Assembly (NCBI RefSeq): GCF_040869045.1
Contig: NC_090319.1
Location: forward strand, 230,881,832 to 230,945,831
Source: Eurosta solidaginis
Lineage: Eukaryota; Arthropoda; Insecta; Diptera; Tephritidae
DNA: 64,000 nucleotides
Reading direction: 5' to 3'
Shown: one piece after another, positions 34,145 through 42,955 of the stretch
Numbering within the stretch: position 1 is the first letter of the stretch
How the letters are laid out: each line of letters begins with the position of its first letter
The notes under the pieces: generated by a model
Seen by the model: only the letters and a program-made list of their open reading frames with translations
What the model was told of the DNA's origin: nothing
Database searches by the model: none
Made by a program: the position numbers and the translations under genes

Positions 34145-35006
34145 ACCCCAATGGGATCCCGAACGGATACCGAAAACCATCCAGAAATGATGCCGGAAAG
34201 GTCCTCAAAGGATCACCTAATAGTCTAGAAATGACGCCGACGGGATCCCGGACGGATCCCGTAAACCATCCAGAAATGATACCGAAAGGGTCCCCAAATG
34301 ATCCTGTATTAGTCGAGAAAAATTTCCGAAATGACCCCGACGGGATCCCGGAAGGATCTCGAAAACCATCTACAAATTATGCCGGAAGGTACCCCAAATG
34401 ATGCCGAAATAGTCCCGAAATGACATCGGCGGGATCCCGGACGGATCCCGAAAGCCATCCAGAAATGATGCCGGAAGAGACCCCAAATGATCCCGCAAAA
34501 GTTCCAAAATGACCCCGACAGGATCCCTGACGGATCCCGAAACCCATCCAGAAATGATGCCGGAAGGGTCCCAAAATGATCGCGAAATATTTCCGAAATT
34601 ATCCCGGAATAGTCCCGAAAATGTCCCTGAAATGACAACGACGGGATCCCGGACGGATCCAGAAAACCATGCAGAAATGATGCCGGAAGGGACCCCAAAT
34701 GAACCCGAAAAAGTCCCGAAATGACCCCGATGGGATCCCAGACGGATCCCGAAAACCAACCAGAAATGATGCCGGTAGGTACACCAAATGATCCCGAAAT
34801 AGTTCCGAAATGACCCCGTTGGGATCACGGACGAATCCCGAAAAAGTCCTGAAATAACCGCGACGAGCTCCCAGACGAATTGCGAAAACCATCCAGAAAT
34901 GATGCCGGAAAAGTCCTCAAAGGATCACCTAATAGTCTAGAAATGACGCCGACGGGATCCCGGACGGATCCCGTAAACCATCCAGAAATGATGCCGAAAG
35001 GGTCGC
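34145..35006. repeat. GGATCC-rich satellite array, block 3 (right part)
   Basis: Contains a local duplication: the segment from about 34211 recurs from about 34925 and is then cut by the gypsy insertion. The uncut copy near 34283-34300 therefore shows the empty gypsy target. Confidence 0.9.
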
Positions 35007-35170
35007 TGTGTTATTTATTACGAGAGCAGTAAAATACTGTTTATTTAATATAGATTCAAGTGACAGCAATGTCGTATTCATGTACATAAGTATGCTTATT
35101 TTATAATGTAAGTAGCTGTAACATAAGTGAAGGGGGATGCCATACTTGTACGAATATATAGTATATAACA
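35007..35170 (-). repeat. Gypsy 3' LTR
   Basis: 164 bp. On the plus strand it begins TGTGTTATTTATTACG and ends TATATAACA. It matches the other LTR apart from a short deletion near its start and a few substitutions. Confidence 0.93.
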
Positions 35171-35181
35171 TCTCCCTTCTT
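35171..35181 (-). promoter_or_regulatory. Gypsy polypurine tract
   Basis: AAGAAGGGAGA on the minus strand, directly adjoining the 3' LTR. Expected to prime plus-strand DNA synthesis. Confidence 0.8.
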
Positions 35182-35399
35182 AATTCAAATGGTAAATTCG
35201 TTACATGACATTCTTACACCGGAGTATATACATTAACACATATTTATGTACATACATATGCATGAATGTACATGTGGGTGTACTATATATACTAAGATTT
35301 AAATATATAAAAGTTCAGATGTTCTTATAACTAGAATCGTTTTCGCAACCATCTGAAATTTCGACGGTAAATGGTTTGGTCTTCTAATTCAATCCAGTA

Positions 35400-36941
35400 T
35401 TATCTAGTTGAGTCGTGTGTGTCGATGATTTTAGCTTTTAACCAGCCTTTTCTGTTGTGCTTGTACCATATCTTCTCTCCCTTTACGAATGATTGTTTTT
35501 GCAAAGCAGATCGATCGTAGTACCTTTTTGATTTATAATTTTTTGCATTTATGGTATTACCTATGTTAGGAGTGATTCTTGGTTGAAATAAAGTCTTTTT
35601 CGTTGGTACAAGAGTACGGGTTTTTCTACTCATTAAAAGTTCCACTGGCGAAGCATCAACATCTTTAAGCGGCGTATTACGATACTCAAGTAAGGCTAGC
35701 CATAACTCTTGATTACTCTCATGTGATTTCTTTATTAAGTTTTTTGCTATCCCAACAAAGCGCTCAGCAAAACCGTTGGATTGCGAATATCCAGGGCTTA
35801 TTGTAGTTAATTTAGCTCCAATTTGGTCACAAAATCGTTTAAACTCATATGAATTGAAAGGCATATTATCTGAAATTATTTCTACAGGTAATCCGTGTAC
35901 TGCGAAGCAAGTTTTTAATGCATTTATACAATCATCTGCTGTTTTCATTTTCAATGGAGCTATGTCTAAATATCGCGAATAGTAATCAGCTATTACTAAA
36001 TAGTTTTTTGATTCAGATTCACAAATATCTAAGCCTATCTTATTAAAAGGTAGATTTGGAATGCAATGGGGTATCATGGGTTCCTTAACATTTGATGACC
36101 GACTTCGTTGGCATACGTCGCAATTTGTTATCATTTTTTTAATCGCATCATGAATTCCTGGCCAGTACACTAATTCGCGCGCGCGCTTTTTCGTTTTCTC
36201 AATACCCAAATGAGACAAGTGTAGCTGTGATAATATGATTTTCCGCAAGTTTGGTGGAACGACAACCCTACTATTCAAGTATAAGATACCATCTTCTAAA
36301 AACAGATCGTTACGGTACTTCCAAAACTGTTTGAGAGCGTCACTTAACATATCTTTTTTATGAGGCCAGCCATTTATTAAAACATTCTTCAATTGTGCCA
36401 AATGCTCATCTTTATTGATTTGGTTTCGAAAACTGTCTAGGCGTTCGTCGGTGATGTTTAAGGAATGGACGAACTCAATGAGGTCCTCAATGTCAGGAGG
36501 GTTATTGTCGTCATCAAAATAGCGAGACAAAAGATCAGCGATATATAAAAACTTTCCTGGAACATGAACTAAGTTTAGGTCGTATTTAATTAAACTTAGT
36601 TTGATGCGTTGAAATCTAGCGGAAGGAATTTTGCAAAATTCTTTTTTCATTATGGAAACTAGGGGTTTGTGATCCGTCTTAATTGTAACGTTCCGACCAT
36701 AAATATAAAAATGAAATTTACGACAAGCAAATAAAATGGCTAAAAATTCCTTCTCTACCTGAGCGTAGTTAACTTCTGCGTCGGTGAGACTGCGTGAAGC
36801 AAATGCAATGGGCTTTCCATTTTGCATGAGACAACATCCTATACCAAATTTAGATGCATCTGTCTCGAGCGTTATTTCTTTTTTGTCATCAAATGATTGG
36901 AGCGTCGGTGCATTTGCTATCATTGTTTTTATTTGTTCCAA
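35400..36941 (-). pseudogene. Gypsy pol: RNase H and integrase
   Basis: 513 codons. RNase H comes first: ITLETDASKFGIGCCL, ALASR-like AFASRSLTDAEVNYAQVEKE, and TDHKPLVSIM. Next is integrase: zinc-binding HLSHLGIEKTKKRARELVYW with NCDVCQ, and catalytic core residues in IGLDICES, IISDNMPFN and NGFAERF (the D, D, E triad). A C-terminal domain follows, including GEKIWYKHNRKGWLKAKI. It is in the same frame as the RT upstream and is separated from it by a single TAG at 36960-36962. A TAA at about 35400 cuts off roughly the last 25 codons, whose frame stays open beyond it (WIELEDQTIYRRNF). Confidence 0.9.
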
Positions 36942-36959
36942 ACAGCTTTCATGAAGTGA

Positions 36960-37919
36960 CTACCACTCATACACGACGTTGGACTTTAGCAACTCTCGTA
37001 ACGGTTGGGAGATACTAGACAAATTAGGTATGTATTCGCGAATATAATTTATCATGCCAAGTAATTTTTGCAAGTCTTTCTTAGTATTTGGTTTTTTAAT
37101 TTTCATTATCGCTTTCACTCTATCAGGATCGCAGCGTATACCATCTGGTGAAATAATTTTACCCAAATATTTAACTTCTGTTACCTTGTATTGAATTTTG
37201 TCGACGTTAAACTTAATGTTCAATTTTCTTGCGCAATCCATAACTAACTTCAGAGTGCGATCATGCTCTTCAACACTTCTAGCCGCAATCAATATATCGT
37301 CAATGAAAACTATTACGTTTGGAATATCTTCGAAGTTTCGCTCATTATATTTTTGAAAAACTTCTGGACCTATTTTGATACCATATGGCAAGCGCTTGAA
37401 ACAATAACACCCAAACGGTGTATTAAAAGCACAGAGCTCACTAGCTTTTTCGCTAAGTCCTATTTGCCAAAACCCCTCTTTCAGGTCCAACACAGTGAAT
37501 ATCTTACTATTAGCAATACGTACCGATATAGATTCAAATGATGGAATCGTATGATTTTCCGACAAAATATCTGCATTTAAATCTTGAGGATCAATACACA
37601 AGCGAAGTTTGCCTGATTTCTTCTCTACAACTACAAGATTACTGGTTCGTTCAATAGGACCATCCACCTGTTCAATTATCTTATTTTCAACCATTTTCTG
37701 TAACTCGGTTTTTACTCTTGCTACTAAGAATTGCGGGATTCTCCTTGCTGGCTTTACCACCGGGACGGAATTTTTCTTAACCTGAATATCCAAATTTGTT
37801 ACAAAGCATCCCGTCCCTTCAAAAACATCACTATATTTTTGTATAAATTCATCTCTTGTTTCTTCTCGAATAGCGTTAACGCGTTTAATAAGGTTTAGTT
37901 GCTCACATGGTGCAAGTCC
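36960..37919 (-). pseudogene. Gypsy pol: reverse transcriptase
   Basis: Clear RT blocks in order: IPQFLVARVKTELQKMVENK, SGKLRLCIDPQDLN, IFTVLDLKEGFWQIGL (motif A), RLPYGIKIGPEVFQ (motif B), NVIVFIDDILIAARS (motif C, IDD), EVKYLGKIIS and LQKLLGMINYIREYIPNL. It resembles the K02A2.6-like gypsy proteins. Upstream, the frame enters the MITE at 37923-38453, so the first residues of the open frame that extends to 38051 are MITE-derived and not gypsy. It ends at an in-frame TAG at 36960. Confidence 0.9.
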
Positions 37920-37922
37920 TAA
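37920..37922. repeat. MITE target-site duplication TAA (left)
   Basis: Pairs with TAA at 38454-38456. Confidence 0.75.
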
Positions 37923-38453
37923 TACTAGGTTCAAACACACACCAAATTGGCAATTTATACTATTTGGGCAATTTATTACGCAATTTGTCATATAACAAAT
38001 TGTAATAATAAATTGCCAATTTAAAAAAAATTGCGTAATAAATTGTTTCAAACTACAAATGCAACATTGTAAAGTGTGTTTATTGAGTATATTTAAACGT
38101 CACTTACGCATGGCTGAACTATATGGTTGGCTCATATCATCAGCTGATTTTATGTCTTTCATTTCACTGGAGTAGGTATGGTCAAAAGAAGATGGCAAAC
38201 TCAAAATGAAACAAAAACATTGAACACATTTTCTTACAACACACACAAATTTCAAAGTTTTATGTTTTCATTCCATTTCATTCGCCTAATACCAACACGC
38301 ACATTTTGACAGTCTGAGCAAAGGTATGCTCTTGCTGTAGAAATGAGCCAACCAGCTATCAAATTACTATTGTGTAAGCTGAATCGAGTTGTATGAACAG
38401 CACTCAATTCAAATCGAAATTTCCTCAATTTATTTTTCTGTTTGAACATAGTA
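37923..38453. mobile_element. 531-bp MITE inside gypsy pol, TSD TAA
   Basis: The ends read TACTAGGTTCAAACA (plus strand from 37923) and TACTATGTTCAAACA (minus strand from 38453), a 15-bp inverted repeat with one mismatch. It is flanked by TAA on both sides. It separates the end of the protease region (SPYEPLL, at about 38457-38480) from the RT region (LGLAPCEQLNL, at about 37888-37920), which are adjacent in related gypsy proteins. A 3-bp TAA/TTA duplication suggests PIF/Harbinger. No coding capacity; internal palindromes around AATTGGCAATTTA. Confidence 0.83.
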
Positions 38454-39550
38454 TAACAAAGGTTCGTATGGTGAATCAACAACCGTGAATTCTAAAATCT
38501 TTATCTCATTTCGGCACATAACTACACATTGAATTACAACTTTGAAGTCCAACTCAGTTCCACTGTAACTTCGTGGTGGCAAACCGCCATCGTATGGCAA
38601 CGTATCTTTCATGTATTTTTTAAAATACTTGTAAGGCAAAATATTGACGTCAGCACCGGTGTCTAACTTGAAATTTATAAGGCAGTCATTGACTCTAATT
38701 TTCTCATACCATCTTTTCCGACACGCAATTACGTCTTCAATATTGTGCAAAACAATATCATCGCCACTTCCTCTTTTTTCATCACTTTCTTTTATTTCGT
38801 GAACTCGTGAACTATAACAAGCAACACTAAAATGGTTTAAACGACCGCAGTTGTTGGATTTTTTGCCGAATGCTGGGCATTTGCCAAACTCATGAACACC
38901 TTTACAAAATTTACAATTAGAGCTTTGTCTTGAATTATCTTTAACTCGTACATTTTCCCTGCTCATACTTTTCGTGTTTTCCATATAATTGCGTGTACGG
39001 CTATTTTGCGAAATTTGTTTGTGTTTGCGTATTGCATTTACTGTTGATAGTTTGGTCTGTTGTTGCATTTCGTCTGCATATTTGTCCACAAGCTCAGCAG
39101 CACGCGCGATTTCGATGGTTTTATGCAAAGTCAAATTTTCTGCTTCCAAAAGCTTTTTCTGCAGCTTTTGGCTATTTGTACCAATAACAATGTTGTCTCG
39201 AATCATTCTATCCGTGTCAGTATATGCACAATTTTTTACCCTTTTACGCAAATCAAGCAAATACGATTCAAATGGCTCCCCTTCTTCCTGTTTTCTGGAA
39301 TTGAATCTAAAAGCTTCGTATACCTCATTCTTTTTGGGTGTGCAATAATTTTCAACAGCTGCAAAAACTGCGTCATAATTTTTTTTCTGCGCCTCAGATA
39401 GTCCAAAAGTGTTAAATATTTCAATTGCCTCTGGGCCGCAGGCGTTGAGGAATATTCCAACTTTCTGCTGTTCTTTTCTTTCCTCGAAATCAATGGCTAT
39501 GGCATATATGTCGAAATTTTGCTTGAAAACTCTCCATTGCTCGGAACATT
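38454..39550 (-). pseudogene. Gypsy gag (main part) and protease
   Basis: Reads through a capsid-like region (EEGEPFESYLLDLRKRVKNC) to zinc-knuckle sequences: CKFCKGVHEFGKC is a complete CCHC-type knuckle. The second reads SNNCGRLNHFSVAC and lacks the first Cys. Then comes the retroviral-type protease with LDTGADVNILPY, whose Asp-Thr-Gly is the active site, ending at SPYEPLL next to the MITE. The frame differs from the gag N-terminus, indicating a frameshift near 39550. Confidence 0.85.
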
Positions 39551-39697
39551 TCCTTCAAATTTTAGCGGATCAGGACGTCTCACGTCCAGATTGCTATAAG
39601 CGTTGCTATTATTTGCCATTACAAAGTCCTCACTTTCGCCGTCCGTGTTTAGTTCACTTGCTTCTTGCTTCAACTCAGTCCCACTACGTGTTTTCAT
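39497..39697 (-). pseudogene. Gypsy gag N-terminus
   Basis: Starts MKTRSGTELKQEASEL just downstream of the primer-binding site. RRPDPLKFEGNVPS is followed by a frame change, after which the gag frame continues in the entry above. The position directly after the PBS and the ATG support this as the native start. Confidence 0.75.
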
Positions 39698-39698
39698 T

Positions 39699-39716
39699 CC
39701 TTATTCGGCTGCGCCA
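39699..39716 (-). promoter_or_regulatory. Gypsy primer-binding site
   Basis: TGGCGCAGCCGAATAAGG directly adjoins the 5' LTR. The TGGCGCAG start resembles the tRNA-Ser-type primer site that I recall for the 17.6/297 group. Confidence 0.75.
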
Positions 39717-39888
39717 TGTGTTATTTATTACGAATATTTATTTACAGTAAAAGACTGTTTATTTAATATAGATTCAAGTGACAGCAATTTCGTATTCATG
39801 TACATAAGTATGCTTATTTTATAATGTAAGTAGCTGTAACATATGTGAAGGGGGATGCCATACTTGTACGAATATATAGTATATAACA
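39717..39888 (-). repeat. Gypsy 5' LTR
   Basis: 172 bp, nearly identical to 35007-35170 apart from a short indel and a few substitutions, which indicates a moderately recent insertion. Confidence 0.93.
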
Positions 39889-40350
39889 GTCCCCAAATGA
39901 TCCTGTATTAGTCGTGAAAAAGTTCCGAAATGACCCCGATGGGATCCCGGACGGATCTCGAAAACCATCTAGAAATTATGCCGGAAAGTACCCCAAATGA
40001 TGCCGAAATAGTCCCGAAATGACATCGACGGTATCCCGGATGGATCCCGAAAGCCATCCAGAAATGATGCCGGAAGAGACCCCAAATGATCTCGCAAAAG
40101 TTCCAAAATGACCCCGACAGGATCCCGGACGGATCCCGAAACCCATCCAGAAGTAGTCCCGGAATAGTCCCGAAAATGTCCCAAAATAATCCCGACGGGA
40201 TCCCGGAAGGATCCCGAAAACTATACAGAAATTATCCGGGAAGGGTCCCAAAAAGATCCCGAAATAGGTTCGAATAAGTCCCGAAAAGACCCCGGCGGGA
40301 TCCCGAAACCCATCCAGAAATGATCCCGGAAGGGTCTCGATATGACCCTA
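39889..40350. repeat. GGATCC-rich satellite array, block 4
   Basis: Continues the monomers interrupted by the gypsy element. It is the counterpart of 34285-34600. Confidence 0.9.
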
Positions 40351-40549
40351 ACGGGATTGCAAATAAGGTGAAGCTAATTATAAAACCATGTTAATAAGGC
40401 CGCAGGCGCGTTGGAGCGAATGAGTTACATAGAAACATACAATAAAGCTATTCACGACAATATAAAATTGATACACCTTAAAGTCGTTTAAACAATATAT
40501 TTATTGTTTTTGTCTTTATTAATTTAAAAATACAAGAGCAAAACAATTG

Positions 40550-40578
40550 TTTCGACACATACGTAGTGTCTTCATCAG
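40550..40578 (-). other. Hammerhead-like hairpin in PLE-2 left arm
   Basis: Near-exact inverse of the motif at 41957-41985 (CTGATGA here, TTGATGA in the right arm). The GACAC/GTGTC stem and GAAA box are present on the minus strand. Confidence 0.55.
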
Positions 40579-41785
40579 TTGCTACGATCAACTAACCAAA
40601 ACAAAACAAAAATAAAGGTCAAAAATATGCAGATAAATCCGAACGAATGCTTTACATCCTTTGACATAACTTCGTATTTTTCTAAGGTACCGAAAAATGG
40701 TGGTTTGGATGCCTTGAAAGTTTGGCTGGATAAACAAAATATCAACCCGTTCATCGCCAACGCTTTATTTCATTTGACCTCTGCGTGTATAAACCTATCA
40801 TTTTTCCAGTTTGGAGGAGTTTTCTACGAACAAACAGAGGGCCTACCAATGGGTTTAAGCATAAGTCCGTTTCTATGCAATTTGTTCATGAACAGTTTAG
40901 AAGAACAACTTGTTCAAAGCTCTCTATTCCCACGCTTCTATTGCAGATACGTTGACGATTGCTTTATTATTATGGAGAGTGAAAAAATCGAAGAAACCCT
41001 GACTCTATTCAATTCAAAAAATAATGCAATACAGTTCACATGTGAATATGAATCCAATAATGAGCTACCGTTTTTGGACCTAAAAATAAAACGCGATATC
41101 GATGGAAATATCGAATTCGATATATATCGGAAGCCCACCTCGACTGATCGATTTATTCCGATTGAGTCCAATCACCACCTTTCCCACAAATTAGCCGCTT
41201 ACAATTCTATGGCTCACCGGCTAGTAAATGTGCCGCTCAGTGATTCGGTATACAAAAAAGAAAAGAAAGAAAAGAAGACACAGTGGGCGTGGATGATAAG
41301 AAGACTTGGTGTAGCATTACTTATGATCCATACAGCTGTAATGACTTACAGAAACTTTATAGGCAAGTAAATGTAATGTTGGCCCCAAAAACCACAACAA
41401 AGTTAAAATCCTTATTGAAAACAACGAAGGACAGATGTGAAAATTTAGACAAGCCGGGCGTGTATTCAATAACGTGCTCGCAGAAAAACGACGATGGGAA
41501 TATATGCGGCGCTAAGTACATTGGTCAGTCGTCCCGCACTGTACGAATTTGGTTAATGAGCATTTAAAATATATAAAGAATATTGACCCGAGAAGTGGAA
41601 TCGCTGAACATGCTTTATCGAATAGGCACCGAATAAGCGAAGACGATTGTCAATTAATAAAAGCAGAAACAAATAATAGCAGATTAAATATTCTAGAATC
41701 TTTACATATATATGTAAACAAAAGTGACTCGGTAAATCGTGATACAGGCCCACTGTATTCTAGTCTATTTGCAGCTCTTCAGTAA
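40579..41785 (+). pseudogene. PLE-2 reverse transcriptase and GIY-YIG endonuclease, frameshifted
   Basis: RT: FTSFDITSYFSKVP (motif A), EGLPMGLSISPFLCNLFMN (motif B), RFYCRYVDDCFIIM (motif C, YVDD) and LPFLDLKIKRDIDG with FDIYRKPTSTDRFIP, as in Penelope proteins. A lysine-rich stretch and a frame change follow at about 41265-41290, with apparent loss of part of the linker. In the next frame, NLDKPGVYSITC and AKYIGQSSRTVR begin the GIY-YIG domain. Another frame change at about 41545 leads to VNEHLKYIKN and EHALSNRH, ILESLHIYV, ending at 41785. The RT is 5'-truncated at the arm junction, with two frameshifts in all. Confidence 0.87.
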
Positions 41786-41956
41786 TGTTTGATGGTTCCG
41801 TTTATGGTTACAGACATATATAATTACTTTGTTTTTTGTTCTTGTAACTCTGTTTAATTTGTTACATTGTATTAGCTTTTTCTAAATTCGTTTGTTTGAT
41901 TTAGTTAAGCTTACTTTGTTTATTTTTGTTTTGTTTTGGTTAGTTGATCGTAGCAA

Positions 41957-41985
41957 TTGATGAAGACACTACGTATGTGTCGAAA
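41957..41985 (+). other. Hammerhead-like hairpin in PLE-2 right arm
   Basis: TTGATGA (41957-41963), one extra A, stem GACAC with GTGTC closed by loop TACGTAT, then GAAA (41982-41985). Same order and spacing as in PLE-1, with unrelated stem sequence, so the pairing is conserved rather than the bases. Confidence 0.55.
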
Positions 41986-42955
41986 CAATTGTTTTGCTCT
42001 TGTATTTTTAATTTAATAAAGACAAAAACAATAAATATATTGTTTAAACGACTTTAAGGTGTATAAATTTTATATTGTCGTGTGTGTGAGTCGTTTACCG
42101 CTCTAAACTAACTATTTAATAAAGCTATTAAATGCGTGCTAATAAAAACAATTGAAGGGGCGGATGGCGGGAGGAGAAAGAGAGGACCAATGATCGTTTT
42201 TCCAAGTTGTTTAGATCTCGATCTATATGTGCCAGATACCAAAAACTATTGATTTAGGAGAAAATTTATATTGAGTTATAAAAATTTATAGATTTTACAC
42301 CAGAGCGGTGAGGACGGGGGAGGGGGGCGGCGGAGGGTGTCACTGCTCACTTTGTAAGTCCTCGACTTATTTGACCCATTGAGTCTGTAATATTGGTGAA
42401 GGCCAGTATACGTAAAGACATAATGTGTAAAAATTATTAAAAAGTAATAGTTTGAAGGGGTCGTGGGAATCCCACCCCCTTTCCTTGTTTGAAAAAAGTT
42501 TCGCTAGTAGTGTCTGTGTCCAAATTTCATCAAAATCCGTGTAGCCGTTCTGGCGTGATTCAGTCAAAAAGACGAAAAAATATAATAATTAAATTATAAC
42601 TGTACCTAGGGGGCGGGGACCTCCCCCCTTTTGAAAAATATATAGCTACTAGATACGTGTGCAAAATTTCATCCAAATCCGTCCAACAAATTCTTGCGTG
42701 ATTGAGTCACAAAGACAAACGTCTGGACAAACATACAAACATACAAATATCCAAACTTTCCCATTTATAATATATATTAGATACTAGCCTTTACCCGCGG
42801 CCATGTCCGCAAGGAGAAAATAAAATATATGGGCTATTCACGTTAGCCTGCTTATCAAGTTATCTGTTAAAAAATTTGTTTCCGTCTAATGCATTTTATA
42901 TTTGTAATTGAGTAAAAAAGAACTAAATGAGCTGATAACCTGATAGGATCCCCAA

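Larger units (their letters stand above)
35007..39888 (-). mobile_element. Ty3/gypsy LTR retrotransposon, full length but inactivated
   Basis: A complete element on the minus strand: 5' LTR (39717-39888), primer-binding site, gag, protease, RT, RNase H, integrase, polypurine tract and 3' LTR (35007-35170). It is flanked by GTCGC (35002-35006) and GTCCC (39889-39893), a 5-bp duplication with one mismatch. The uncut satellite copy near 34290 reads GTCCC. No env-like frame was found. A frameshift in gag, two in-frame stops in pol and a 531-bp MITE make it defective. Confidence 0.93.
40441..42129 (+). mobile_element. Penelope-like element (PLE-2), 5'-truncated, with inverted arms
   Basis: TSD AATAAAGCTATT at 40441-40452 and 42118-42129. 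The left arm (from 40453 to about 40615) is the inverse of the right arm (about 41915-42082). A 35-bp unique extension (42083-42117) lies between the right arm and the TSD. The coding region between the arms begins inside the RT and runs to the GIY-YIG domain. Other spacer copies, such as near 28450, show the uninterrupted target. Sequence and arm differ from PLE-1, so this is another family. Confidence 0.9.
40351..42955. repeat. Conserved spacer block, copy 3 (split by PLE-2)
   Basis: Spacer sequence at 40351-40452 and 42118-42955, interrupted by the Penelope-like element. Otherwise similar to copy 2. Confidence 0.83.

Noticed and set aside
37960..38051. N-terminal extension of the gypsy RT frame (MKQFITQFF...)
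   Set aside because: It lies inside the MITE at 37923-38453, so it is not part of the gypsy protein.
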